Program-made: the position numbers and the translations under genes
Assembly: GCA_023454395.1 (NCBI GenBank)
Contig: JAEYFY010000057.1
Location: forward strand, 1 to 33,085
Length of the DNA: 33,085 nucleotides
Direction: 5' to 3'
Origin: Pseudomonadota bacterium
GTDB lineage: Bacteria > Pseudomonadota > Gammaproteobacteria > Enterobacterales > Enterobacteriaceae
Shown here: piece by piece, positions 8,705-18,293 of the stretch
Numbering within the stretch: the stretch's first letter is position 1
How the letters are laid out: each line of letters opens with the position of its first letter
Notes under the pieces: generated by a model
The model's input: the letters and a program-made list of their open reading frames with translations, nothing else
Told to the model about the DNA's origin: nothing
Databases searched by the model: none

Positions 8705-9838
8705 GTGAGATACCCTCCGCGTTACCCTGAATTTTCACAAGACAAACCAATAAATTGGAAAAAGTTATTAAAATGGATGCTTATCCTTGTTGGTTTATCT
8801 TTATTTTTTACCAATGTTATTTCATCAAACAGCAAAGTAGAAAATAAATACTTTATTTTAATATCTAGTGTAATCATTCCCATTTTTGTTTCATCATTTT
8901 TATTTTTAATTTATCTATTTTTAAAAGCATTAAATAATCATAATAATAACTTATTTAAAAAACAATTCGATGAAGACAATAAAAAATGGTGGTTATATCA
9001 TAGCGCATCAATACCAATAAAAAACTCAATTATTATCGGCTCTCTTGGTGAGAATCAATATAAATGGTATCAAGCTTTAAAGACTAGGCCTATTTCACCC
9101 TTTTCTATAATAGAAAAAGGTCAAGAACGAATCCCTTGCTCTGCGCTTATCGGAGATAAAAAAAATAGAGAAGAAATGATTGCTAAATTACTGGCAAATC
9201 ACTTTATAAATGGAGAAGAAAACAATATTGACAATATTAAAATCGATAATATTTATTGGAAAGGAAGTAAATCCAGTCTAAATAAATTTATTGAATATCT
9301 TAAAGTTAAAAATATTTTACCACCTCTAAAAACCGTATTTATCGATTCAATAAGTACATTAGATATTATTATTGATAATTATTATCTTCATCATAAAGCT
9401 GAGTATTATAATCTTGTTGGTGGTTCTAATATTTTTGATGACATCAAGACAGGTAAATTGGCTGAAACTGGTTTTTTATGGACGGTCTTTCCTGATGAAA
9501 AAGCCTATCATTTACATCGTTGTGAAATAGCAAACAATGAAAACACTCATGAATTAGCATCTCAAATCATTAAATATTCAGGGGTAGAAAACACACCAGA
9601 AGTAAATATATCAATTGATACTCAAGCATCTTATACTTTTTTATCAACGCCACTCTATTCAGCAGATAATATTTTACAAGATTACTTCGGTGATAGTACT
9701 TATTCATCACCATTTTTAGCTATTTCATTTGCTGTTCTACATTGTATGAATAATGATATTAATAGCTGCGGATGGATTTCAGGATATTATAACGAACAAT
9801 ATATAGCAGGGGTTATTCATAAATATGAAAATCAATAA
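8705..9838 (+). CDS. Uncharacterised T6SS-associated membrane protein, two TM helices, possible degenerate thiolase fold
   Basis: A 377-residue protein starting at GTG with a strong AGGAGA (8693-8698) six bases upstream. Two hydrophobic helices (about residues 24-40 and 49-73) are followed by a large soluble part, probably cytoplasmic. I do not recognise an assigned family. The soluble part weakly recalls thiolase/ketosynthase-fold proteins: an AETGFLWTVF stretch where such proteins have GEAAAALLL, and FGDSTYSSPFLAISFAVL where they have a GD-x-GAAS helix, but no active-site Cys/His/His set is apparent. Position between tle1 and tssM, and a 14-bp overlap with tssM, argue that it is made with TssM and may sit with it in the inner membrane (inference). 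The gene is very AT-rich. An alternative is a TssM N-domain-like accessory. Confidence 0.75.
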   Translation: MRYPPRYPEFSQDKPINWKKLLKWMLILVGLSLFFTNVISSNSKVENKYFILISSVIIPIFVSSFLFLIYLFLKALNNHNNNLFKKQFDEDNKKWWLYHSASIPIKNSIIIGSLGENQYKWYQALKTRPISPFSIIEKGQERIPCSALIGDKKNREEMIAKLLANHFINGEENNIDNIKIDNIYWKGSKSSLNKFIEYLKVKNILPPLKTVFIDSISTLDIIIDNYYLHHKAEYYNLVGGSNIFDDIKTGKLAETGFLWTVFPDEKAYHLHRCEIANNENTHELASQIIKYSGVENTPEVNISIDTQASYTFLSTPLYSADNILQDYFGDSTYSSPFLAISFAVLHCMNNDINSCGWISGYYNEQYIAGVIHKYENQ

Positions 9839-12800
9839 TAAGCTTTCTTTAACTCGGGATTTATTTATTATTTATGCTGTTGTTCTTACAATATCCCTTT
9901 TTACATTAAGTATACTTTATTATCTTTTTGGTAATGAAATTTTAAAAACTAATTACTCACCTAAAGAAATTGTCTTCTTTACTTTTTCTAGTTGGATAGT
10001 TTTATTATTAGCCTTTCCTTTTTTTATTTATGGCTGGAAGAAAGCTATTCCACTATTGAGTAGACCTTTTTTACATAATACAAAAACGCTACCAGAAATA
10101 AACAAACAAAATAACTCATTGATTGATGATATTTTTAAACAATACGGCCATTACAAATCGAAAAATCTAGGGCGTTTTCTCCTCATCGGCACCCCTACTT
10201 CTATCGAAAAACTCACACCCAATCTAACAACGGACATTTGGCAAGAAAGCAACGGCACGTTGCTGATTTATGGGGGCGATATTCATCAACCGATTGATGG
10301 CAGTTTAATTCAGGATTTAAAACAACTGCGTCGTCGTCGCCCTGTTGATGCCATTATTTGGGTATCTGAAAATAGCTTATCGCAACAACCGCTGGGGCAT
10401 TCCTTATTTAATCACTTAAATCCAACCAATACAGACACCGCAAGCCGTTATTTCCACCAGCTATTTCAACAACTGCGCTGGCAAGCGCCCATTTGGCTTT
10501 GGAATATCAGTCATAACGGTGAGATGATCGCAGAAGATGCCCCCGTCATACTCTACTCAGCACCTTTAAAAGCCACCTCTGACTCACTTTCTGATGACTT
10601 AAAAACGCTTTTACCTGCATTAGTGGAACAAGGTACACAGGCGGTCTTACACAATCAAACACACACCTATTTACTGGCTTTAGCCCGTTTTTTACAGCAT
10701 GAAGGCAGTGAAAAACTTGCCAACAATTTGGCACCACTTTTATCAGGCTATCGCTCGTTGCCGTTTGCCGGTGTGCTCTTTAGTACACCTGCTTACCATA
10801 ACCTGTCTGCTGCTTCATCACAAAATCATCAATGGGCTTTAAATTCCCATTGGAAAACACTCCTCACGGCAAATTCACAACTGCCTTCTCCGCTAAAAGC
10901 ATCACCTTTAGGTCTAAATTCAAAACGTATTTTGCAATATACCGTTGCAACAGCGATGACGCTGTGGGGGATCGGTATGGTGGTCTCTTATTTTATGAAT
11001 CGCCAATTAATTACCCAAAGCCAACAACAAGCGCAATTGGCAACAGACAATCATCAATCTGAATTTGCCCGCTTACAGGCTCAATATGGCTTACAACAAA
11101 CATTGGGTTTATTGAGTTATCGTGAGCAGACTTCGGTTCCCTTTTGGTTACGTTTTGGCTTAAGCAGTAATAATCCATTACTTAGCCAGTTATGGCCAGT
11201 TTATAGCCAATCCATGTTGCCGTTATTACGTGATTCAACCCAGCAACACCTTGAAAACTATCTTCAAGCCTTTATGCAATTATCCCCTGAAAGCCCAGAA
11301 CGTATTGACGGTGCGCAATCCGCTTATCAAACATTAAAGGCCTATTTAATGATGAGCGATCCTTCTCGTATCGAACCAGAGTTTTTTACTGAAAGTGTCC
11401 TCAATATTTGGCATCAAAATGAAGGTCTAAAAGACGGTGAATGGCAAACGTTAGGCACGGAATTATTAACCTTCTATGCTGCTCAATTACCTTATCACAA
11501 TGAATGGACTATCAAGCCTAATCGCACCTTAGTTGCCGGAAGCCGCACTATTCTGATACGCCAAATTGGTCAACGTAATGGCGAATCTGCGCTTTACCAA
11601 AAAATCTTACAACAGGCACAGCATAACTTTGCGGACATGACGTTAGATGATATGACGGGGGATACTGATGTCAGTTTCTTACTCAGTACCAAGGAAATCA
11701 TACCAGGAATTTTTACGCGTAAAGCCTGGGAAGAATCAATTGAACCAGCGATTAAAAAAGCCGTTTATGAAAGACGAGAAGAAATCGATTGGGTATTAAG
11801 TGACACCCAAAAAGAAACGGATATCGATATCTCTCCCGAAAAACTGCAACAGAACCTAACAGAACGCTATTTTAACGATTTTTCAGGAAGTTGGTTAACC
11901 TTCCTCAATGGCTTACAGTGGCGAGAAACGCAAAGTCTCTCAGATACCATCGATCAACTCACATTAATGAGCGATGTCAGACAATCCCCCATTATTGCTT
12001 TAATGAATACGCTTTCTTATCAAGGCAAAACGGGTCGTCAGCAAGAAAAATTAGCAGACTCTTTTGTTAACTCAGCCAAAGATTTATTAAACAAAGAACA
12101 ACAACCTGTTATTAGCCAAAAAGCCGAATTCACAGGACCTTTAGAGCCTGTTTTTGCCCCGATACTGGCCTTTACTGATCCCCAATCTTCAGCGCAAAAT
12201 AGTGATGCATTAAGCTTACAAGCTTATCTCACACGCGTAACTAGAGTACGTTTAAAACTCCAGCAAGTCGTTAATGCCCCCGATCCACAAGCCATGTCTC
12301 AAGCATTAGCCCGAAGTGTTTTTGAAGGAAAAACAGTCGATTTATCAGAAACACAAGATTACGGTAGTTTAATCGCAGCCAGCTTTGGTCAAGAATGGAA
12401 TGGTTTTGGGCAAACACTTCTGGTACAACCCTTATCTCAAGCGTGGCAACAGTTGTTAGCGCCAACGTCACAAGGCATCAACACTCAATGGCGAAATGCT
12501 ATTGTTAATGACTGGAATAGAGCCTTTGGCGGTCGTTACCCACTTAAAAACACCCAAAGTGAGATTTCACTGCCGTTAATGGCGCAATATTTACGCCCTG
12601 ATAACGGCCGTATCCAGCGTTTTCTTGAGACTCACCTTAACGGTGTTTTACATAAAGAAGGAACACACTGGGTGCCCGATACCACAAATGCGCAAGGCTT
12701 AACCTTTGATCCTGAATTCTTAAAAGCATTAGATAAGCTAAGTTATCTAGGAGATGTGGTTTTTGCCAATGGTGAAGCACGCCTTTATTTTGAGTTACGC

Positions 12801-13181
12801 CCGGGGACTTCGCCCGATATTATGCAAACCCATCTAATGATAGATAAACAGTCGCTCATCTATGATAACCAACAACCACAATGGCAACGTTTTGTTTGGC
12901 CCGCGGATACGGTTGCCTCTGGCGCATCTCTTAGTTGGATAACTACCCAGACGGGCGCACGTATCTATGGCGATTATCGCGGCGTCTGGGGCATGATCCG
13001 TTTACTGGAAGATGCCAACATCGCCCCTTATGCCGGTAGCACCAGCAGTTATTCCATCAATTGGAAAACCTTAAACGGTCAGTCACTTAATTACACCTTA
13101 AGAACAGAAATGGGCGAAGGTCCTATCGCACTTTTACAACTACGCAATTTCGTTTTACCGGAAAAGATCTTCTTGGATTAA
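9825..13181 (+). CDS. tssM: TssM (IcmF/VasK) inner-membrane complex protein
   Basis: At 1118 residues this is the IcmF-family core of the T6SS membrane complex, which binds TssJ in the periplasm and TssL in the inner membrane. Two helices near residues 13-35 and 46-67 are followed by a cytoplasmic domain to about 365, a third helix (about 369-391) and a large periplasmic region. C-terminal VasK-type blocks are visible (WPADTVASGASLSW, GARIYGDYRGVWGMIRLLEDA). Where NTP-binding family members have a Walker A loop, this protein reads LIGTPTSIEKLT (about residues 120-131), lacking the GxGKT pattern, so it probably does not bind nucleotide there. GC content jumps near 10140: the first 105 or so codons resemble the AT-rich gene upstream, the rest is richer in GC. 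The start overlaps the preceding gene by 14 bp. Confidence 0.96.
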   Translation: MKINNKLSLTRDLFIIYAVVLTISLFTLSILYYLFGNEILKTNYSPKEIVFFTFSSWIVLLLAFPFFIYGWKKAIPLLSRPFLHNTKTLPEINKQNNSLIDDIFKQYGHYKSKNLGRFLLIGTPTSIEKLTPNLTTDIWQESNGTLLIYGGDIHQPIDGSLIQDLKQLRRRRPVDAIIWVSENSLSQQPLGHSLFNHLNPTNTDTASRYFHQLFQQLRWQAPIWLWNISHNGEMIAEDAPVILYSAPLKATSDSLSDDLKTLLPALVEQGTQAVLHNQTHTYLLALARFLQHEGSEKLANNLAPLLSGYRSLPFAGVLFSTPAYHNLSAASSQNHQWALNSHWKTLLTANSQLPSPLKASPLGLNSKRILQYTVATAMTLWGIGMVVSYFMNRQLITQSQQQAQLATDNHQSEFARLQAQYGLQQTLGLLSYREQTSVPFWLRFGLSSNNPLLSQLWPVYSQSMLPLLRDSTQQHLENYLQAFMQLSPESPERIDGAQSAYQTLKAYLMMSDPSRIEPEFFTESVLNIWHQNEGLKDGEWQTLGTELLTFYAAQLPYHNEWTIKPNRTLVAGSRTILIRQIGQRNGESALYQKILQQAQHNFADMTLDDMTGDTDVSFLLSTKEIIPGIFTRKAWEESIEPAIKKAVYERREEIDWVLSDTQKETDIDISPEKLQQNLTERYFNDFSGSWLTFLNGLQWRETQSLSDTIDQLTLMSDVRQSPIIALMNTLSYQGKTGRQQEKLADSFVNSAKDLLNKEQQPVISQKAEFTGPLEPVFAPILAFTDPQSSAQNSDALSLQAYLTRVTRVRLKLQQVVNAPDPQAMSQALARSVFEGKTVDLSETQDYGSLIAASFGQEWNGFGQTLLVQPLSQAWQQLLAPTSQGINTQWRNAIVNDWNRAFGGRYPLKNTQSEISLPLMAQYLRPDNGRIQRFLETHLNGVLHKEGTHWVPDTTNAQGLTFDPEFLKALDKLSYLGDVVFANGEARLYFELRPGTSPDIMQTHLMIDKQSLIYDNQQPQWQRFVWPADTVASGASLSWITTQTGARIYGDYRGVWGMIRLLEDANIAPYAGSTSSYSINWKTLNGQSLNYTLRTEMGEGPIALLQLRNFVLPEKIFLD

Positions 13182-13216
13182 CTAAACCTACTCTCTCAAA
13201 AGGAAATACGCTCACG

Positions 13217-14836
13217 ATGTCCTTATTGGATACCTTAATCTCATCATGCTTTGCTGATGATACAAACAAAGTGCAACAACTTGCTCAACAACAAATCATT
13301 TTATGGGATCGTTGGCTATTACCGATTACCCCTAATCAACCTGTGGGTGATGATCCCAGTTATGAGGATGATTTTGAGCGAATGAAAGAAGAAGTTAATA
13401 AACTATCAGGGGCTGATACTGAACTGATTTGCTTACTCGCTGAAAAATTGTTGCTCAATTTCTGCAAAGATGTGCGTGTTGTCACTTATTATATTTGGGC
13501 GCGTTTACACAAAGAAGGTGAGCACGGGCTTGCCGATTCTTTAGGGCTTTTAAGTGGGTTGCTTATTCGCTATCACGACACGTTATTACCTAGCCGAGCC
13601 ACTAGCCGGAAATCAGCTTTAGAGTGGTTATCAGGGCAGCGCGTTTTAGATAGCTTATCGCTGTATCCTGAAGTCGATCGCCATGAGTTTTCTCGTATTA
13701 TCGCTTTATTAGCCACCATTGAAACGGAGCTTGAAACATGGAATGAAGCTGAAAAGCCACAACTTGCAGGATTATATCAGGCTCTCGAAAAGCGCCTTGC
13801 TCAATCAGGAGGAACAAACAGCGTTGTACCACAGAACATTAGCCGAGCTGAATCGACTTACAGCCATTCATCCCCCCCTTCAGTTTCACAAAGTACACCA
13901 ATAGAGACAATACAATCAGGTCGTGAATTATTAGATCAATCTAAAATGCTTGCTAACTACTTACGAAATCAACCCAGTGGCTGGTTAGCAGGACATAGAT
14001 TAATGAAAGTCGTGAGATGGGATACACTTCATCAACTTCCACCACAAGATCAGCAAGGATGTACTCGTCTTTCTCCGCCAAGAACCGATGCAAGAGCGCA
14101 ACTTAAACGCCTCTACTTACAACAAAGTTGGGGGGAGCTGGCAGAGCAAGCTGATAAGCTTTTTGCAGAAGGTGTTAACCATTTTTGGTTAGATGTGCAA
14201 TGGTATCTCTATCAAGCACTTAGTAAATCACCTGCACCTTGGAATGCATGGTCTGATATTATAAAAAACGATTTAAAACAATTCCTTACCCGCCTTCCTG
14301 ATTTAGAAAAATTATCATGGGAAGATGGTACGCCATTTGCCGATGAAGTAACATTAAGTTGGATAAAACAACATGTTATGGAAGACAACTTTGATACCAT
14401 GCAAGGGTTATCAAACAGTGACTCTCATCCATCTGATGATGAACCAATATTGGCATTAGAAACCGAAGCTATTACACAAGCAGATAATGAAGGCATAGAA
14501 GTTGCCTTAAAATGGCTACAACATCGCCCCGATATCAGCACTTCAAGACAAAAATGGTTATTAAACCTCATTATGGCACGAGTAGCAGAACAATTTGCTC
14601 GCCATGATCTGGCATTAAATTTATTACGCGAACTCGATAAAAAAGCACTTTCGATGTCATTAACGCAATGGGAGCCTAACTATGTTTTTGAAGTGAAAGC
14701 ACGACAACTTCACCTTTATCGAGCCAAAATTCAACGTAACACCTCAGATAAAACGCATATTGAACAACAGATGGAGCTGTTATTGCGTGAATTAACTGCG
14801 ATCGACCCCGTTCGCTCTGCAATTTTATATTCCTAA
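13217..14836 (+). CDS. tssA: TssA (ImpA N-terminal plus VasJ-type C-terminal domain)
   Basis: A 539-residue protein. The ImpA_N signature is at the N-terminus (PVGDDPSYEDDFERMKEEVNK near residues 41-61, then KDVRVVTYYIWARLHKEGEHGLADSL), followed by a Ser/Pro/Gln-rich linker (about 195-235) and a helical C-terminal domain of the VasJ kind (WLAGHRLMKVVRWDTL; WGELAEQADKLFAEGVNHFWLDVQWYL). TssA organises baseplate docking and sheath growth at the distal end. AAGGA at 13200-13204 lies 12 bases before the ATG. The 35-bp gap after tssM contains a CU-rich, G-poor tract that recurs after tssA and tssE. Length and domain order fit the long TssA class rather than the short EvfE-like one. Confidence 0.93.
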   Translation: MSLLDTLISSCFADDTNKVQQLAQQQIILWDRWLLPITPNQPVGDDPSYEDDFERMKEEVNKLSGADTELICLLAEKLLLNFCKDVRVVTYYIWARLHKEGEHGLADSLGLLSGLLIRYHDTLLPSRATSRKSALEWLSGQRVLDSLSLYPEVDRHEFSRIIALLATIETELETWNEAEKPQLAGLYQALEKRLAQSGGTNSVVPQNISRAESTYSHSSPPSVSQSTPIETIQSGRELLDQSKMLANYLRNQPSGWLAGHRLMKVVRWDTLHQLPPQDQQGCTRLSPPRTDARAQLKRLYLQQSWGELAEQADKLFAEGVNHFWLDVQWYLYQALSKSPAPWNAWSDIIKNDLKQFLTRLPDLEKLSWEDGTPFADEVTLSWIKQHVMEDNFDTMQGLSNSDSHPSDDEPILALETEAITQADNEGIEVALKWLQHRPDISTSRQKWLLNLIMARVAEQFARHDLALNLLRELDKKALSMSLTQWEPNYVFEVKARQLHLYRAKIQRNTSDKTHIEQQMELLLRELTAIDPVRSAILYS

Positions 14837-14928
14837 TCTTTTACTCTACTCTCAATCATTCTAAATACAGCGAATCAACAACGCTGAATTTGAAGTATGA
14901 AGAGCATATAAGTCAAGGTATCAAACTA

Positions 14929-16692
14929 ATGGATGATTTAACCCTTCGCTATTTTGATGCAGAAATGCGCTATCTTAGAGAAGCCGCCAAAGAGTTTGCA
15001 CAAGCCCATCCTGATAGAGCTGCAATGCTCGATTTAGATAAAGCAGGTACGCCCGACCCTTTTGTTGAGCGTTTATTTGAAGGCTTTGCTTTCTCAATGG
15101 GACAATTAAGACAAAAAATTGATGATGATTTACCTGAATTAACAGAAGGGCTTGTTAGTTTATTGTGGCCTCATTATTTACAGACAATCCCTTCATTATC
15201 CATTGTTGAATTAGCCCCTGATATTCAAAAGATGAAAATGACGGATAAAATACCAGCTCAATTTGAAGTTCTTTCTCGCCCTATTGGCCCTAAAAAAACG
15301 GTTTGTCACTATCGAACAACTCAAGATTTAACGATTAATCCAATCAAAATAGCGTCTGTTAATTTAACGACAGAGCCTGATGGGCGTTCAACTATCCGGT
15401 TGAAATTTACATGCAGTGAAATAATTAATTGGCCTGAAGTTAATCTGCATGCCCTCTCATTTTATTTATCTGGCGATATTCCGACAACCAATGCACTGCA
15501 TTTAGCATTAACGAAACAAGTGGCAAAAACGTATTTAAAACTCCCTCAATCAAAAGATAGAATTGCAATTCCTCTCTATTTTTCACCGGGAGGATTTAAA
15601 GATACCGACACGCTTTGGCCTAAAGGAGATAGCACATTCAGTGGCTATCAATTATTACTCGAATATTTTTCTTTTCGTGAAAAATTTATGTTTGTATCAC
15701 TTAATGGATTAGGTGATATCCATTTTCCTGAAGAAACATCAACATTTGAATTGGATTTTGTTCTTAATACGTTATGGGATAGCGACCTCACATTAAATAG
15801 TGAAAATATTCGCTTACATTGCGTACCCGTTATCAATCTTTTTAATATAGAAGCCGATCCACTGACAGTTAATGGGTTGGAAAGCGAATATTTATTACGC
15901 CCACGTCGTATTCAAGATGGGCATACTGAAATCTATAGTGTTGATAGCGTGCATGGCTCTCAACGGACAAATGAAGCGGTTTATGTACCATTTACCAGCT
16001 TTCGCCATCGTGGTGGTATGTTACGGCATAATGCACCTGAACGTTATTATCATACCCGTGTGAAGCGTGGTGTAACGGGTCTTCATGATACTTGGCTTAT
16101 ATTAGGAGGGGAAAAACAAGAGATTGATTTAGCAACCCAAACAGAAACACTCTCATTACAGCTCACAGGAACTAATGGGCAATTGCCCCGTAAAGCACTG
16201 CAAAGTACATTGCTTGATAGAACCGAACAAACCTTACAGATCCCATTAACCGTCCATAATTTATGTAAACCCACCTTACCACTTTATCCTCCGTCTGAAG
16301 ATCGTTTCCACTGGCGAGTGCTAAGTCACTTAGGTTCAAGTTTTCTTAACATGATGGATAATGCTGAAGTGCTAAGAGGCACTCTCGCACTTTATGATTG
16401 GCGAGATGATGATATGAACCATAGAAAACTCGATGCCATTATTCATGTTGAACACCATTTAATTGAACGCTTTGAGAAAGGTTTTTTACAACGAGGTATT
16501 GATATCGAAGTGACGTTAGACAGTAATGGTTTTAATGGTGAAGGTGATATTCATTTATTTGGTGAAATGCTTAATCGTTTTTTTGCACTTTATGCCGATG
16601 TTCATCTTTTTAATCAATTAACACTGATTATTTTGCCAACAGGAAAACGAATTCAATGGAAAGAAAGCCACAACCCACAGCTATCCCGTTAA
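14929..16692 (+). CDS. tssF: TssF (VasA/ImpG) baseplate wedge protein
   Basis: A 587-residue TssF. It opens with the classic DLTLRYFDAEMRYLREAAKEFA helix and AHPDRAAMLDL, then PFVERLFEGFAFSMGQLRQKIDDDLPELTEGLVSLLWPHYLQTIPS. Later VKRGVTGLHDTWLILGG and the C-terminal FGEMLNRFFALYADVHLFNQL-type block are family features. TssF and TssG form the wedge of the T6SS baseplate with TssE and TssK. The frame can be extended upstream to a TTG at 14890, but the ATG at 14929 begins right at the conserved N-terminus and has AAGG (14915-14918) ten bases before it, so I chose it. The end overlaps tssG by 37 bp. Confidence 0.95.
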   Translation: MDDLTLRYFDAEMRYLREAAKEFAQAHPDRAAMLDLDKAGTPDPFVERLFEGFAFSMGQLRQKIDDDLPELTEGLVSLLWPHYLQTIPSLSIVELAPDIQKMKMTDKIPAQFEVLSRPIGPKKTVCHYRTTQDLTINPIKIASVNLTTEPDGRSTIRLKFTCSEIINWPEVNLHALSFYLSGDIPTTNALHLALTKQVAKTYLKLPQSKDRIAIPLYFSPGGFKDTDTLWPKGDSTFSGYQLLLEYFSFREKFMFVSLNGLGDIHFPEETSTFELDFVLNTLWDSDLTLNSENIRLHCVPVINLFNIEADPLTVNGLESEYLLRPRRIQDGHTEIYSVDSVHGSQRTNEAVYVPFTSFRHRGGMLRHNAPERYYHTRVKRGVTGLHDTWLILGGEKQEIDLATQTETLSLQLTGTNGQLPRKALQSTLLDRTEQTLQIPLTVHNLCKPTLPLYPPSEDRFHWRVLSHLGSSFLNMMDNAEVLRGTLALYDWRDDDMNHRKLDAIIHVEHHLIERFEKGFLQRGIDIEVTLDSNGFNGEGDIHLFGEMLNRFFALYADVHLFNQLTLIILPTGKRIQWKESHNPQLSR

Positions 16693-17753
16693 TTCAAAAG
16701 TTAGGTGAAAAATTACCTTATGTGAATTTCTACCGCTTTTGTCAATTACTCGAAAAATCCAATTCTACATACTATGAATTAGGTCGTTCTCACAATCCCA
16801 AAGACGATCCTATCCGTTTTCGCCCTCATCGAGGTATGGGTTTTCCAGTGACGGAAATCAAAGGAATTGACTCTCTTGATAAATATCGAAACAGCACAGT
16901 GCCAAGCTTACGGACTACCTTTCTGGGGCTTTATGGTATCACTTCACCTCTTCCTACATCTTATCTGGATGATATTGCACAATATCGCGATGGCACAGAT
17001 CCACTCACTGATTTTTTAGATATTTTTAACCATCGTCTTACCACTCAATTTTATCGGATCTGGCGCAAATACTCTTATCCTGCGACTTTTGGAGAAGGAG
17101 GATCAGATAAAACATCACAATATCTTTATGGCTTAATTGGTTTAGGTATTCCAGGTTGTGCTAATCATGTGCAATCACCTTTATCTCGTTTTTTAGCGCT
17201 ATTAGGGATCTTACGTTTACCAACACGCACGGCCGAAGGTATTAGCGCATTAGTAAAATTATTAGCGCCAGCAACAAAGGCCAGAATTATTCCTCATGAT
17301 CCACGAAGAATAGCGCTGGATAGCCCCACAACAATGTCATGCTCATCCCCTATTACATTAGAAAATAAACCCGTTTTAGGTCGCTACGCGATAGATGTAA
17401 ATAGCCAAGTATTAATAAAGCTACATACTGAAAATAAAGATGAAGCAAAAGGCTGGTTACCTGATGGCGATATTTACCAAGACTTTATGGCATTACTTCG
17501 TGTCTATTTAGGCTCCCGCGTTAATGCGCGGCTGCGTTTAACATTACCGAGAGATTTATTACCTGATGCAACACTAAGTACTTCAAAAAGCCAAGGAGTG
17601 CAACTAGGTAGAACTGCGGTTATGCGACCTCATAACATGACTGAAAAATCACCTGTCACTTCTTTTATCACCATAGGTCTTGGTTTTTATCAATATCTAA
17701 CACTCCGCACTCAACATTATAAAAGTGATGAATATGGCAATTATCAATTTTAA
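16656..17753 (+). CDS. tssG: TssG (VasB/ImpH) baseplate wedge protein
   Basis: A 365-residue TssG. Family features are the N-terminal LGEKLPYVNFYRFCQLLEKS, RFRPHRGMGFPVTEI, the TFLGLYGITSPLPTSYLDDI block (about residues 87-107), FLDIFNHRLTTQFYRIWRKY and the C-terminal LRVYLGSRVNARLRL, where the second half repeats the baseplate fold. It partners TssF, two TssG-bound TssF copies forming one wedge in characterised systems. The ATG lies within the end of tssF, with AGGA at 16641-16644 eleven bases upstream, and its own end overlaps tssJ by 29 bp, so tssF-tssG-tssJ are probably translationally coupled. Confidence 0.95.
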   Translation: MERKPQPTAIPLIQKLGEKLPYVNFYRFCQLLEKSNSTYYELGRSHNPKDDPIRFRPHRGMGFPVTEIKGIDSLDKYRNSTVPSLRTTFLGLYGITSPLPTSYLDDIAQYRDGTDPLTDFLDIFNHRLTTQFYRIWRKYSYPATFGEGGSDKTSQYLYGLIGLGIPGCANHVQSPLSRFLALLGILRLPTRTAEGISALVKLLAPATKARIIPHDPRRIALDSPTTMSCSSPITLENKPVLGRYAIDVNSQVLIKLHTENKDEAKGWLPDGDIYQDFMALLRVYLGSRVNARLRLTLPRDLLPDATLSTSKSQGVQLGRTAVMRPHNMTEKSPVTSFITIGLGFYQYLTLRTQHYKSDEYGNYQF

Positions 17754-18291
17754 ATCGCAAACATTTTTTTCTTCTATTCGCCGATTAACATTACTATTTA
17801 TAGTAACGTTTGCAATTGTAGGTTGTGGTCTAACACAAACCATTAGTGATGGTACGGTCTCTTTAACTAAATCTATTTTTTATAAACAAATAAAAATATT
17901 GCATTTAGATTTTACTGCAAGAGAAGCACTTAATACTGATGATAATGGTTCATCACTTTCCGTGATTGTTCGAGTATTTCAACTAAAATCAGCGGATACT
18001 TTTAATGATAGCGACTATCTCTCACTGTTTAATCAAAATGACGATATTTTAAAATCCTCTTTATTAGCGCAAAAAGATTTACGTATTCGTCCTGGTGAAT
18101 CTATTGCTCTCGATATGCCAATGGAAAAAGAAACCGAATTTGTCGCCATTGCCACAATGTTTCATACACCAGATGAAGCCAAAAATAACTGGCGTATTGT
18201 TATTCCTAAAAACGAACTCGATCCTGATAAAGCGCGTAAAATTGTGCTTGCTGAAAATACACTGACATTACAACCTTTGGATAAAAAATAA
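17725..18291 (+). CDS. tssJ: TssJ (VasD/Lip) outer-membrane lipoprotein
   Basis: A 188-residue lipoprotein. The signal is hydrophobic with lipobox AIVGC, Cys34 from the GTG start at 17725. ATG codons at 17728 and 17734 are equally possible starts and only shorten the n-region. The mature part is a beta-sandwich of the VasD kind: LSVIVRVFQLKSADTFNDSDYLSLF, where the FNDSDY loop region is typical, followed by RPGESIALDMPMEKETEFVAIATMF and a C-terminal NNWRIVIP strand. TssJ anchors TssM to the outer membrane. The long n-region before the hydrophobic core (about 20 residues) suggests a later in-frame start may be the true one. Confidence 0.94.
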   Translation: MMNMAIINFKSQTFFSSIRRLTLLFIVTFAIVGCGLTQTISDGTVSLTKSIFYKQIKILHLDFTAREALNTDDNGSSLSVIVRVFQLKSADTFNDSDYLSLFNQNDDILKSSLLAQKDLRIRPGESIALDMPMEKETEFVAIATMFHTPDEAKNNWRIVIPKNELDPDKARKIVLAENTLTLQPLDKK

Positions 18292-18293
18292 CG

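Noticed and set aside
14890..14928. TTG start extending TssF by 13 residues
   Set aside because: The conserved TssF N-terminus begins at the ATG at 14929, which has its own AAGG upstream; the extra residues are not family-like.
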